From the NCBI GenBank assembly GCA_015296065.1, contig DVDU01000198.1, forward strand, positions 1 to 49,796: a stretch of 49,796 bases of DNA. Reading direction: 5' to 3'. The translations under genes were made by a program, and so were the position numbers. The notes beneath the pieces are model-generated. The model was not told the DNA's origin, did not search any database, and saw only the letters and a list, made by a program, of their open reading frames with translations. This stretch comes from Oscillatoriaceae cyanobacterium M33_DOE_052 (GTDB lineage: Bacteria > Cyanobacteriota > Cyanobacteriia > Cyanobacteriales > Laspinemataceae). Numbering within the stretch: position 1 is the stretch's first letter; each line of letters begins with the position of its first letter. Below are positions 9,308-17,868 of the stretch, in pieces.

Positions 9308-10771
9308 TCAATCCATCGGCTCGCTATTGCTTTGATAGTGCGATCGCTCCTGCTCCACCTCCCGCGCCATCAGCTCCCGGTAAGAGAGTGGCGCGATTAC
9401 TTCCCCGTTGGGGCGCCAGTCTCGCAGTCGCATCAGCACATTAATATCGCCCTGACGAATCCAGGCTCTATAGTAGGAATCACTGGGGGAGCGCTGCTGA
9501 ATCAATTTTAATAATTGCGCTCTTTCTTCTGGGGTCTCAATTTCTTGGGAGATGAGGCTGGGGATTTCTGGGTAATTCAGAGGTTGAAAAGTGCGATGGC
9601 GGATGGTATTGTCCACATACCAACGGGCAAATTCCTGGGGAAATCGTAAAATTAACAGCCGACGCGGGAAATAAAAATTAAATCCCCAAGCGGCATCTAA
9701 TTCGGTTTCCACTTGTTCGGGAGTGGGCAAATTTCCAGTGCGACGCATCTGTTTTAACTGTGCGGGGATATGGGGGTCGCCCCAAGGGAGGAAATGCAGG
9801 CGGGATGAGGCAATCCGGTCTAAGCGGTAGTTGTGCCATCCGAAATTGCCATCTGGGTCGATGCCGTAGGCGCTGAGATATTTGGCGCGGCGAAAGTAAT
9901 GCAGGCAGACGGGATACGTAATTACTTGGATTTTGTGGCCGAATTTGACCCAATACTCGAACTGAATCGGCGCAACTTCGCTATGGCGCCACAGTTGCTC
10001 TAACTGTTCTTGGTAAGTATCGACCCGATCGCGCATTTCGGCAGACAAAATATAGTCAAAATGGAGAAAAATTCGCTGGCTCGGTTCTGCGTCTGCAGGT
10101 GGCCTTCCGGAACCGCTATTCACGAGTTGTTCCCATAGGGAATTTGCCACTACTGCCAGATTCGGCTGGACGAAGGAAACTGATTCGATCGCCTGCAATA
10201 GCTCCCAAAGTTCCGCCGAGTCCAGAGCGGGAGCAGCGGCGGCGCTATTTGTGGGGGGTAATGGTCGCTGTTTGGCAGGGGGACAGGTATAGCAACCGGG
10301 ACGAATTCGCTGCAGCCATCCCATCTGCGCCAGTTGTTTCAGGTCGTCGCGAATCGAGCGATGTACTGTGGCAAAAGGTGGCAGTTGTAGAATGCGGTTT
10401 AATTCTTTGGTTTCTATCCCGGTTAATTGGACTACTTCTCGAGTCCAGTCCGCTTGAAATTGTTGGCTTTGGTCGCTAAACAGCCAATCTGCCATCGGTT
10501 GGTGACAGATGCAAGCTCGATCGGCGCAATGGGCTACGAGTTTTTTCGCAGTCAGATTGTCGCTTTTGCCGTGGCTAGGAGCAAAGAGGCGATCGCGCAC
10601 CATTGCATAGGTGAATTCTAAGGGCAATTCTGTCTCCCAATTCGGGAGCGGACCGTACAGCTTGGTTAACAAAACCCACAGCCGCACCGATCGCTGTAAC
10701 CGATTCCCCAACTGCCCTGCTGCCAGCCATTGCAAGATTTGCGGACTGGGCAGATAGTTAAATTTCGTCAT
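9308..10771 (-). CDS. WYL-type CRISPR-associated regulator (TIGR03985-like)
   Basis: 487 residues when started at ATG 10771 (MTKFNYLPSPQ); an upstream in-frame start at 10873 would run into the csx3 side and is less likely. The N-terminal half has a winged-helix segment (TVHRSIRDDLKQLAQMGWL, about residues 130-150). The C-terminal half resembles a WYL ligand-binding domain: IQFEYWVKFG, then YLSAYGIDPDGN and HNYRLDRIASS. It matches my memory of the cyanobacterial type III family TIGR03985. It is divergent from the III-D operon by under 200 bases. WYL proteins bind nucleic-acid-derived ligands and control CRISPR loci in other cyanobacteria; here it probably controls the III-D operon (inference). 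An odd Cys/His cluster (CADRACICHQ, about 85-95) could bind metal. Confidence 0.72.
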   Translation of the reverse strand: MTKFNYLPSPQILQWLAAGQLGNRLQRSVRLWVLLTKLYGPLPNWETELPLEFTYAMVRDRLFAPSHGKSDNLTAKKLVAHCADRACICHQPMADWLFSDQSQQFQADWTREVVQLTGIETKELNRILQLPPFATVHRSIRDDLKQLAQMGWLQRIRPGCYTCPPAKQRPLPPTNSAAAAPALDSAELWELLQAIESVSFVQPNLAVVANSLWEQLVNSGSGRPPADAEPSQRIFLHFDYILSAEMRDRVDTYQEQLEQLWRHSEVAPIQFEYWVKFGHKIQVITYPVCLHYFRRAKYLSAYGIDPDGNFGWHNYRLDRIASSRLHFLPWGDPHIPAQLKQMRRTGNLPTPEQVETELDAAWGFNFYFPRRLLILRFPQEFARWYVDNTIRHRTFQPLNYPEIPSLISQEIETPEERAQLLKLIQQRSPSDSYYRAWIRQGDINVLMRLRDWRPNGEVIAPLSYRELMAREVEQERSHYQSNSEPMD

Positions 10772-10954
10772 TTTTGGAAACTCCCTCTTCCACCCAACTT
10801 TATAATAGCAGTAAATTTCGCCGCGCCGATCGCGTGGCGGGTTTTGACTCCCACGGACAGCATCCCGCCTCAAGCAATGGGTCAGACCCTACAGCTTGCG
10901 GCGGTTGCTGACGCCCAATCGAGAGGATATTGCCCAGTTAGCCATCAAGAACCA
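10772..10954 (+). promoter_or_regulatory. divergent control region of the III-D operon
   Basis: A near-palindromic TATAATA core at 10801-10807 can be a -10 box in both directions: TATAAT for csx3 and, on the other strand, TATTATA for the WYL gene. No consensus -35 is seen for the plus strand, as expected for an activator- or repressor-controlled promoter. The csx3 frame is open through this region, so the exact start of csx3 (10877 or 10955) decides the leader length. Confidence 0.45.
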
Positions 10955-11878
10955 ATGGCAATCAAAAATCCCGGTATCCACTTACAACTAAGCCAGCATC
11001 AATCCATCGAAGGATTAAAATATCAGTGCTTAACCATAGAATTGACTCACAAAGATCGGATGATTAATCCCGAGGATTTGGAGCATCTAGAACTACCCCC
11101 TGGTATTGACGCTACCGGCGGTGTAGTCATTTCCGGTCGCGGGCCAATCTGGCTTTATACCTATCTCGCTCGCGAACTGCATCCCACGGCTTGGATTGCT
11201 TGCAATGACCCACGTTTGGGGGGCGCTGTGGTGGTGGGGGCTTATTCCGATCTGGTGAAAATCGGCCAAATTATTCAATTAGAAATTCCTCCGACTCATA
11301 GCCTATGTCCAGCACTGATGGTGGTGGGGCCGCCGGATAGCGGCAAAAGTGTCTTTTCCCATGCTCTGTTTCAATCATTGCTTGGAGAAAACCCTGATAT
11401 TTATTTGCAGCGGGCTAATTGGGATGGCGAGGGAAATTATGTTTTGGCACTGGAATCCCAGGCGGAGCGGGAAGGCTACAAAAGGGCGAATAAAGGCGGT
11501 CTGACGCCAGAATTTTTCCCCTACCACGGGCAAGCTATCTTGCAACTGCGGCGCCAGAAGAAATTGGTAATTGTGGATGTAGGGGGAATGGTGCAGCCGG
11601 AGAAACTGCCGGTATTGGAAGCATGCAGTCATTATTTAATTATTAGTTCTCAACCAGATGCGGTAGAATCTTGGCATGAGTTTTGTCGCGATCGGGGCAA
11701 TTTAACCCCAGTGGCTGTGATTTTCAGCGTCCTAGAGGATGTGGAAACTGTGCAGCGGCTGGAGCCCTATTTAGAAATCACCTGCGGACCTTGGGTGATG
11801 GGTCAAACTAAAGCCGTGCCCGAGGTGCTGTTGCAACGAGTTCGCTCTCTCTTGGAAATGCCCAATTCTCACTCCTAA
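10955..11878 (+). CDS. csx3: Csx3 ring nuclease fused to a P-loop NTPase domain
   Basis: 307 residues from ATG 10955; ATG 10877 is in frame and possible, neither has a strong ribosome-binding site. Residues 8-110 are a Csx3 domain (LTHKDRMINPEDL, GVVISGRGPIWLY, DPRLGGAVVV). H76, D85 and R87 match the H-x8-D-x-R set of the Archaeoglobus Csx3/Crn3 ring nuclease, which degrades cyclic tetra-adenylate. From about 120 a P-loop domain follows, with Walker A GPPDSGKS (125-132) and a hydrophobic VIVDVGG strand as Walker B. It is the first gene of the III-D operon, 18 bases before cas10, so the off-switch is made together with the signal maker. The role of the P-loop half is unknown; phosphorylation or ATP-gated control of the product is speculation. 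Confidence 0.85.
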   Translation: MAIKNPGIHLQLSQHQSIEGLKYQCLTIELTHKDRMINPEDLEHLELPPGIDATGGVVISGRGPIWLYTYLARELHPTAWIACNDPRLGGAVVVGAYSDLVKIGQIIQLEIPPTHSLCPALMVVGPPDSGKSVFSHALFQSLLGENPDIYLQRANWDGEGNYVLALESQAEREGYKRANKGGLTPEFFPYHGQAILQLRRQKKLVIVDVGGMVQPEKLPVLEACSHYLIISSQPDAVESWHEFCRDRGNLTPVAVIFSVLEDVETVQRLEPYLEITCGPWVMGQTKAVPEVLLQRVRSLLEMPNSHS

Positions 11879-11896
11879 CTTGATAGCTAACAATTT

Positions 11897-14200
11897 ATGG
11901 ATAAAACAGAGAAAGATTACCCAAATGCCCTCAATGCGGGGTTAGTTTGGTGTTTGGCTTGGGGGAACGATCGTCAACCCCAGTACAGCCGAGATATCTT
12001 GCTGCAAACGCGCTCAGCCGTGCTGAATAAAACCGCCCCACCCCCAGAAACGCGCCATTTAGTGGCACAAGTGGAAGCGCTGGAAAAGCTGGAATTTCCT
12101 AGGGCTGGTTTGGCAACCCTGAAAGATAGCCCAATCTGGCAGCAGCAAACCCGAATTGGTTTAGTTTATGGCGGCGCCACCAAAATCAAAAGTTATGTAT
12201 GGGAAGCAGCGAATCTGCAAGATATTCGCGGTGCATCCGCCATATTAGATAGAATTAATCTGGTGGATTTACCGGGATTTTTCGGTAAAAATACGCCGAA
12301 AGAAGTGGCGCAATGGCTAGAAGCTAATTTCCCCGAATTGGCAGCAGCCCTGATTCCAGAGTTAATCGTTTATTCCACTGGCGGCAATATTTTGGCTTTT
12401 TGTCCCGCTGCTTTTGTTGACAATCTAGCCGATGCCATAGAAAAACGCTACACCACCGAAACTCTGACGGCGAATAGCTGTGCTGTGGGGGAAACTTTCC
12501 GGTTGTTGGAAATGCGGTTGGGGCGGCTACAAGAGCCGATGGAAAATACACCCTGGCTGGATTGGTATCGCCAAAATTACCAGGATGACCTGGTTAAAGC
12601 CTATTTTGGCAGTCCCAAAACCGAGGCGGAAATTGTGGCTGCATTCCAAGACCGCAAGAGCTTTAATGAATTAGCGCTGATATTAGCGGCACGTTTTCAG
12701 CAGCGGCGCAATGGTAACAATATCCCCGGAGTTTCTCGCTCTAGTCGCCGCTATCCGCCGATGTTTGAAACTCATCCTTATTTCAGGAGAGATGAGGGCG
12801 ATCGACGTTTAGTAGTCACCCAGGCGGACGAGTTGCCGGGAGAGCCTTGGTTTTCTGAGGCTGTAGCCCGAAAACGCCTCGCCGGACAAAAAGTGAAACG
12901 AGAACGATTTCGAGTCCAGGAATGGTATCAAAAATCAAAGCTCCTCTGGCCAGATGACCGAAATCCCAATCTTTTGCGCCCCTGGCATTCCGGCAAAATG
13001 GAAAGCTGGGTACTGAAGTTTCAACGTTTTTTGGGAGGTAAGGATTCTCAACATCCTTATTATCGCGGGCTGAGTCCCCAAAAGGTTACAGAGGCTCGCC
13101 GGATGGAAGAAATCGGCAATAGCACTAATGATTTTGTGGCTTTTATCTATGCTGATGGCAACAATATGGGGGGCTATATCCAGAAAATCAAAACTGCCCA
13201 GGAGTATCGGGAGTTTAGCAAACATATCTCCGATGCTACGGAACAATCTGTTTATCGAGCTTTGGCGAAGCATCTGGCGGTACATAAGCTGGAAAAGTTA
13301 AAGGAACCAGACTCGGAAAGTCGCGATGGCAAATGGATTCATCCGTTTGAGATTGTCACTATTGGCGGCGATGACGTGGTGCTGATTGTCCCGGCAAATC
13401 AAGCCTTGGCGATTGCCCATACGATTTGTGTGGAATTTGAGGAATTTTTGTGTAATATCAAAGATGCTGATAATCAGTACCCCTATCGTCTCGATGATGA
13501 TGATGCGATCGCCAAATCAGTGCAATGCCATCGCTATGCGGGGTCAGAACCAGCCCCACCGGCGCGGTGTAAACTGAGTATGTCGGCGGGAGTGGTGATT
13601 TCTGAATATAAGACTCCGATTTATTACACCCAGAAGCTGGCAGAACAGTTGATGAAGTCGGCCAAGAAGATGGCAAAAACCCTCAAAAATGACGAGAGGT
13701 ATCAATATCATGGTGGCACGGTGGACTTTTTAGCCCTAAAATCGGTAACGATGATTTCTTCTAACATCGAATCCTTTAGAAAAGAGGGGTTAACTCATAA
13801 GTCGGCTCAAGGTCAGACCATGAAACTGTATAGCGCACCTTATACCCTACCTGAATTGGCGGGATTGCTGGAAACTGCTAAGGCGCTGAAGGAGTCGAAG
13901 TTGCCGAAATCTCAAATCTACCAAATTCGCAGCTTCCTAGAACGGGGCAAAAAAACTGCTATCCTCAACTACCTATATTTTCGCGTGCGCTTGGAATCGC
14001 CATATCAAGAGCTGCTGAAGGAAAAGTTTGAGGAGGCATGGTGTAAAGCTAAAACTAACAGCGGCAACATCGCCCCCTGGATGTATAATCAGGAAGAGCA
14101 GATTTATGAGACTATCTGGCGGGATTTGGTAGATTTATATCCTTTTACCGAGGAATCAGAGGAATTGAATAAACCCGCGATCGCTGTGGAGGTAAAATGA
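11897..14200 (+). CDS. cas10: Cas10, subtype III-D, without HD nuclease domain
   Basis: 767 residues. Two palm domains are visible: palm 1 with FIYADGNNMGGY (about residues 414-425) and palm 2 with the intact cyclase motif G490-G491-D492-D493 in VTIGGDDVVLIV. The GGDD palm makes cyclic oligoadenylate from ATP on target RNA binding. The N-terminus carries no HD pair where the nuclease domain normally sits; Cas10 lacking HD is a recognised trait of subtype III-D. It therefore should signal but not cut DNA. Residues 40-200 (YGGATKIKSYVWEAANLQDIRG and on) resemble the D1/linker part of Cas10. It overlaps the next gene by ATGA. Confidence 0.9.
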   Translation: MDKTEKDYPNALNAGLVWCLAWGNDRQPQYSRDILLQTRSAVLNKTAPPPETRHLVAQVEALEKLEFPRAGLATLKDSPIWQQQTRIGLVYGGATKIKSYVWEAANLQDIRGASAILDRINLVDLPGFFGKNTPKEVAQWLEANFPELAAALIPELIVYSTGGNILAFCPAAFVDNLADAIEKRYTTETLTANSCAVGETFRLLEMRLGRLQEPMENTPWLDWYRQNYQDDLVKAYFGSPKTEAEIVAAFQDRKSFNELALILAARFQQRRNGNNIPGVSRSSRRYPPMFETHPYFRRDEGDRRLVVTQADELPGEPWFSEAVARKRLAGQKVKRERFRVQEWYQKSKLLWPDDRNPNLLRPWHSGKMESWVLKFQRFLGGKDSQHPYYRGLSPQKVTEARRMEEIGNSTNDFVAFIYADGNNMGGYIQKIKTAQEYREFSKHISDATEQSVYRALAKHLAVHKLEKLKEPDSESRDGKWIHPFEIVTIGGDDVVLIVPANQALAIAHTICVEFEEFLCNIKDADNQYPYRLDDDDAIAKSVQCHRYAGSEPAPPARCKLSMSAGVVISEYKTPIYYTQKLAEQLMKSAKKMAKTLKNDERYQYHGGTVDFLALKSVTMISSNIESFRKEGLTHKSAQGQTMKLYSAPYTLPELAGLLETAKALKESKLPKSQIYQIRSFLERGKKTAILNYLYFRVRLESPYQELLKEKFEEAWCKAKTNSGNIAPWMYNQEEQIYETIWRDLVDLYPFTEESEELNKPAIAVEVK

Positions 14201-14934
14201 CGATTGACTTATCCCAACTATTATCTAGGTCGGCAGAATCGGTGCAGATTACTGCTACAATTAATACTGCCTTATGTGTGGGGGCGGGTGGTTCTACGGG
14301 GTCGCTGGCGGATAAGCCGATCGTCCGCACGGCGGATAAAAAATTGCTGATTCCTGCGTCGCAAATTAAAGGCCGTTTGCGCCACGAATGTGAAAAACTA
14401 GCGCGGGGTTTGGGATGGCCCGTTTGTGAATCTCCCAAAGCAGACACAATGTGTCCGCAACTGGCGGGGTTTACAGAGAGCCAAAAAAACGATTTTTACC
14501 GGGAGGACTATCGTTTGCCAGAATATCCAGATGAGCGGCAATACCACTGCTTGATTTGTCAGATATTTGGCAATCCGACTTTGCCCTCGCGAGTTCTCTT
14601 TAGCGACCTAATTTGTAACCAAGACCCAGATACTCTGGCGGAAGTATTGCGCCCAGGAGTCACGATTAATCGCAGCCGCCAAACTGCGGAAGACCAAAAA
14701 CTCTATTTTCTGGAAACTTCCCCTGCTAATCTCCAATTGAAGTTTACTGGCGAGATTTATTTTCAACCCGGTTGTCCCGAATCTGCTAAACCGCTGATTT
14801 TAGCTGGCTTGCACCATATCAATGCTTTGGGAGGCAGTAAATCTGCTGGTTTGGGTTGGCTATGTTGGAAGACTCCTGATTTATTGCGGGATAATTATGC
14901 GGTTTGGTCGGCTTTGTTACCTGGAGGTGCATGA
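14197..14934 (+). CDS. Cas7-like RAMP subunit (Csm3-like)
   Basis: 245 residues. RAMP signatures: IPASQIKGRLRHECE (about 52-66) as the form of the PGSSLKG motif, and a closing glycine-rich loop GGSKSAGLGW near the C-terminus. Cysteines at CESPKADTMC and HCLICQIFG could form a zinc site as in Csm3-type subunits. D39 stands where Csm3 has its target-RNA-cleaving aspartate (GSLADKPIV), so cleavage is plausible. It begins inside the cas10 stop (ATGA) and ends overlapping csx10, so it is translationally coupled in the III-D backbone operon. Confidence 0.82.
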   Translation: MTIDLSQLLSRSAESVQITATINTALCVGAGGSTGSLADKPIVRTADKKLLIPASQIKGRLRHECEKLARGLGWPVCESPKADTMCPQLAGFTESQKNDFYREDYRLPEYPDERQYHCLICQIFGNPTLPSRVLFSDLICNQDPDTLAEVLRPGVTINRSRQTAEDQKLYFLETSPANLQLKFTGEIYFQPGCPESAKPLILAGLHHINALGGSKSAGLGWLCWKTPDLLRDNYAVWSALLPGGA

Positions 14935-16154
14935 TGAAACAAATTAAGTTACAGATTAAAGCCTTGTCACCGCTGGCTATAGGACAGAAAAAAGCTGGGG
15001 TGGTGAGTGAAGCGGGGGATTATATTCCTGGGGCGGTAATTCGCGGCACGATCGCTGGCGAAATCCTACAACAAGCGCAACAGCCGCTCCGTACTGATTT
15101 CAGCCAAGCAGAGAATCATTTTCAATCGCTATTTCTTGGCGAAAATGCCGCAATTTTTCACAATGCTTATCCGGCAGATGCCAATGAGGCTGCACCTGTT
15201 TGGGTGATGCCCGCCACGGCTCTGAGTTCCAAAACTAAACCGGGCTTTAAGTCAGGAGAAAATTATGGTGTCTTCGATAGCCTGATTGACCGCTTTTGTG
15301 CGGAAAGGTGCGGCCATCCTTATGACCCTAGCTGTCCCACAGATGGGGGCAGAGTCGAACCATATGGCGGTTTCTATAGTACAATTAATGGGGCATATCA
15401 CAAGCGATCGGTTTCTAAGCGGCTGTTAACGCGGGTGGGAATCAACCGGCGACGCGCCACCGCCGAGGAACAGATTTTATATAGTATCGAGGTACTCAAT
15501 GAAGTCCAAGGAGAAAAAAAAGAATCGGTGGTTTACCGGAGTGCTATCTTAGTAGAAGATAACGATTTAGCCGAGTTGCTGGCTCAGTTTATCAATGCTC
15601 GCAATTTCCGGCTCGGCGGTGGCGCGTCCCGTGGGTTGGGAAAAGTGGAGATATCCGCTGATGTTGAGGGGGTTAATCTCGATACCGTTACTCGCGTTGA
15701 CAAGTTTAATCAAGAATTGAGCAAGCGATGGCGAACTTGGGAAAACATCTTTGGCGCCCCCCAGACGGACGGAGGCAAAAATCGCACCTATTTTAGCCTA
15801 GACTTACAATCCGATGCGATTTTAACCAACAAATGGCGCCGCACGATGGTAATTTCCCCAGAGATGCTCTGCCAGTTTGCCGATGTGTCCGACCCCTCAT
15901 TAAACCTAGAAGTTGCCTATAGCAGTTATGACTATCGCTCTGGCTGGAATGCGGCTTGGGGTTTGATGAAGGATATGGAGTTAATCACCAACAAAGGGGC
16001 GGTTTATTTATTCAGCACCGAGCTACCAGATGCTTGGAAAAATGCCTGGAATGTTGTAGAATTAAAAGGAGTGGGGGAGAGAACCGCCGAAGGTTTTGGC
16101 CAAGTTCGCATCTGCCACGAGTTTCATCTAGTCTTTCGGGAGGAACCGGCATGA
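14934..16154 (+). CDS. csx10: Csx10-family RAMP (Cas5-group subunit of III-D)
   Basis: 406 residues. The start is ATG 14934: GGAGG (14923-14927) is 6 bases before it, while ATG 14931 is too close. The N-terminal RAMP opening is LKIKALSPLAIG-like with YIPGAVIRGTIAGEIL. A central NFRLGGGASRGLGKVEI glycine loop (about 230) is followed by a second ferredoxin-like half ending GVGERTAEGFGQVRI. Two glycine loops mean two RRM folds, the Csx10 layout. An insert with C/H residues (CAERCGHPYDPSC, about 122-134) resembles a zinc knuckle. In III-D, Csx10 is the Cas5-type subunit that holds the crRNA 5' handle. Confidence 0.83.
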   Translation: MKQIKLQIKALSPLAIGQKKAGVVSEAGDYIPGAVIRGTIAGEILQQAQQPLRTDFSQAENHFQSLFLGENAAIFHNAYPADANEAAPVWVMPATALSSKTKPGFKSGENYGVFDSLIDRFCAERCGHPYDPSCPTDGGRVEPYGGFYSTINGAYHKRSVSKRLLTRVGINRRRATAEEQILYSIEVLNEVQGEKKESVVYRSAILVEDNDLAELLAQFINARNFRLGGGASRGLGKVEISADVEGVNLDTVTRVDKFNQELSKRWRTWENIFGAPQTDGGKNRTYFSLDLQSDAILTNKWRRTMVISPEMLCQFADVSDPSLNLEVAYSSYDYRSGWNAAWGLMKDMELITNKGAVYLFSTELPDAWKNAWNVVELKGVGERTAEGFGQVRICHEFHLVFREEPA

Positions 16155-16630
16155 GCTTAGATTCTGCAACAGAGCTAAAAATCCAACAAAAAATTCGCCA
16201 AGCCGAAGATGATTTGGTAATATGGATTCAAGCAGCATTAGATAGCGACAAATCTTACGGCGATCTAAAAGAAGCACAATTTCGCAATCTAGTCCGCGTG
16301 GCCAGTAGCACCGAAAGTACCGAAGTGATTAAAAATTTTCTGCTATATCAAGCATCCAAAAAAGAAGACGGAAGAGATTACAAATGGGGCTGGGGCGAAA
16401 ATTCTTTAGCCCAAAACATCATCAAGGATATCAATACGGTCATCCACAACCGGGCGCAAGATATAGCCAAAGAAACTAGCCCCAACCACAGCAACCAAAT
16501 TTGGCTAGAGCTGATTCGTCGCTATCTGGGGTATGGCTCCCGATATCTGAAATATATCAATTCGATAAAAAATGAGCGGGATGACAAAGGACAAGGAACA
16601 AAGAGAATAACCGAAAAACCGAAAAAATAA
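16151..16630 (+). CDS. small helical subunit of the III-D complex (Cas11/Csm2-like)
   Basis: 159 residues, almost all helix, rich in Lys, Arg and Glu. It starts in the csx10 stop (ATGA). Position after csx10 and size match the small subunit that lines the target-strand path in type III complexes. The match WGWGENSLAQNIIKDI and RRYLGYGSRYLKYI is not a motif I can assign to a numbered family. A Lys/Arg-rich tail (RDDKGQGTKRITEKPKK) may bind RNA. The role is inferred from context and helical content. Confidence 0.62.
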   Translation: MSLDSATELKIQQKIRQAEDDLVIWIQAALDSDKSYGDLKEAQFRNLVRVASSTESTEVIKNFLLYQASKKEDGRDYKWGWGENSLAQNIIKDINTVIHNRAQDIAKETSPNHSNQIWLELIRRYLGYGSRYLKYINSIKNERDDKGQGTKRITEKPKK

Positions 16631-16724
16631 ATGGTAATATGTGGAAGAAATGAAATGTAAGTTAGGCTTGCCTTAATGGCAATCTGTAACAAATTGGCCG
16701 AATTATCGAAAATTGAGTAAAAAA

Positions 16725-17798
16725 ATGAAGACGATTATTACCACAACTGGCACGTCATTGATTGGGAATGTCGCTCGCCATCTCAAGAAAGAACAAAAAT
16801 CAGTAACAGACGACGAACTCAGACATATATTCGAGCAATTGCAGCCAGCCGAGGCTTCTGCCGAGACCAATTCTTTGCTCAAAATTGGAACGCCAGAGGA
16901 TGAAGTGGTACTGCTATACACGAATACTGAATTAGGAGAGCGCTGTGCTAAGCAAGTGGAGTTTTACCTGAAAGGCCAAGGGTGGCAAAACACGCGATCG
17001 CGCAAATTGTCCTTAGAACAAGATGAAGCTCAATTTGAAAGAAAAGGGCTGCGGGAGTTAGTGGATGTTTTGGTAGATGAGATTGAAAAAGCTGAGCGCC
17101 AAAAACGGGAAGTAATCATCAATGCTACTGGTGGCTTTAAGGCAGAAATTGCCTATACCACAATGGTAGGGATGATTTTCCAAGTGCCGGTTAAGTATAT
17201 CTACCAGTTTTTTAATCAGCCAATTACGTTTCCCATCTTGCCAGTGACCTGGAATATTGACTTGTTACTGGAGTACGAGAATTTTTTTGAATGGATTGAT
17301 GAAACATATCGTTCTTATGCAGAGGTGGAGCAGCGCCTCAAGGGGATACCGGATAGCGATCGGGTTCGCGCCCTGATCCTACCACCGGATGATGAAGGAT
17401 ATGTTTATCTCTCGCCAGCGGGGAATATTCTCTGGAAGCGGGTGCAAAAACAAAAGGAAGCGGCAGATTTGGAACTAGACCCCCCAGCATCTGAAGTGCC
17501 CCCGCAGGATAAAATCAGCAGTTCTATCCAAAAAGTAAAGCACCATTATCCCGATGGCACCTTACAATTTGCCCTTAAGTTAGCGGAACTAGAGCCAGTA
17601 GAGGAAATCATTGGCGGACATTTTGAAGATACTACCTTGCGCCGGATTAAAGGAGCGGGGGAAGACGGCTCGATTCGCCTGTTATGGGCTGATAATGAAA
17701 AAGCCACTAATCTGACTGTTCGTACCACGGCACGGGGGCAAGCTCAAACCCTGCGCGTCTGCGAGCGCCTAATTCGTCCTCTCCTTGATTCTATGTGA
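16725..17798 (+). CDS. CARF protein (TIGR02619-like) with RelE-like C-terminal domain
   Basis: 357 residues from ATG 16725 (an upstream TTG is weaker). The N-terminal CARF domain has TTTGTSLIGN (about 6-15) and INATGGFKAEIAY (about 134-146), the two ligand-loop motifs of the APE2256/TIGR02619 class that binds cyclic oligoadenylate. The last 90 residues look RelE-like: LRRIKGAG, then SIRLLWADNEK, then LTVRTTARGQAQT, then a closing helix. This lines up with the RLVY..DEK..VFV..VGKRER region of E. coli RelE by eye. A CARF-RelE protein (Cami1) cleaves mRNA at ribosomes when activated. By analogy this would be a translation-blocking effector. The CARF call is firm; the RelE call needs a structure check. 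Confidence 0.72.
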   Translation: MKTIITTTGTSLIGNVARHLKKEQKSVTDDELRHIFEQLQPAEASAETNSLLKIGTPEDEVVLLYTNTELGERCAKQVEFYLKGQGWQNTRSRKLSLEQDEAQFERKGLRELVDVLVDEIEKAERQKREVIINATGGFKAEIAYTTMVGMIFQVPVKYIYQFFNQPITFPILPVTWNIDLLLEYENFFEWIDETYRSYAEVEQRLKGIPDSDRVRALILPPDDEGYVYLSPAGNILWKRVQKQKEAADLELDPPASEVPPQDKISSSIQKVKHHYPDGTLQFALKLAELEPVEEIIGGHFEDTTLRRIKGAGEDGSIRLLWADNEKATNLTVRTTARGQAQTLRVCERLIRPLLDSM

Positions 17799-17810
17799 TG
17801 CTACCCCTAT

Positions 17811-17829
17811 GGCAGGCGGGACGCCTGCC
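17811..17829 (+). repeat. small hairpin inside the III-D operon
   Basis: GGCAGGCG (17811-17818) pairs with CGCCTGCC (17822-17829) across a 3-base loop, in the 70-base gap after the CARF gene. No T-run follows, so it is more likely an mRNA-processing or polarity element, or a stray repeat, than a full terminator. Confidence 0.5.
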
Positions 17830-17868
17830 TAAATGCTCCCCCGCAAAACCTGATGTTAAAAACAAACA

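Noticed and set aside
9308-10771. this gene as a cas6
   Set aside because: No RAMP fold or glycine-rich loop; it has a winged helix and a WYL-like region instead.
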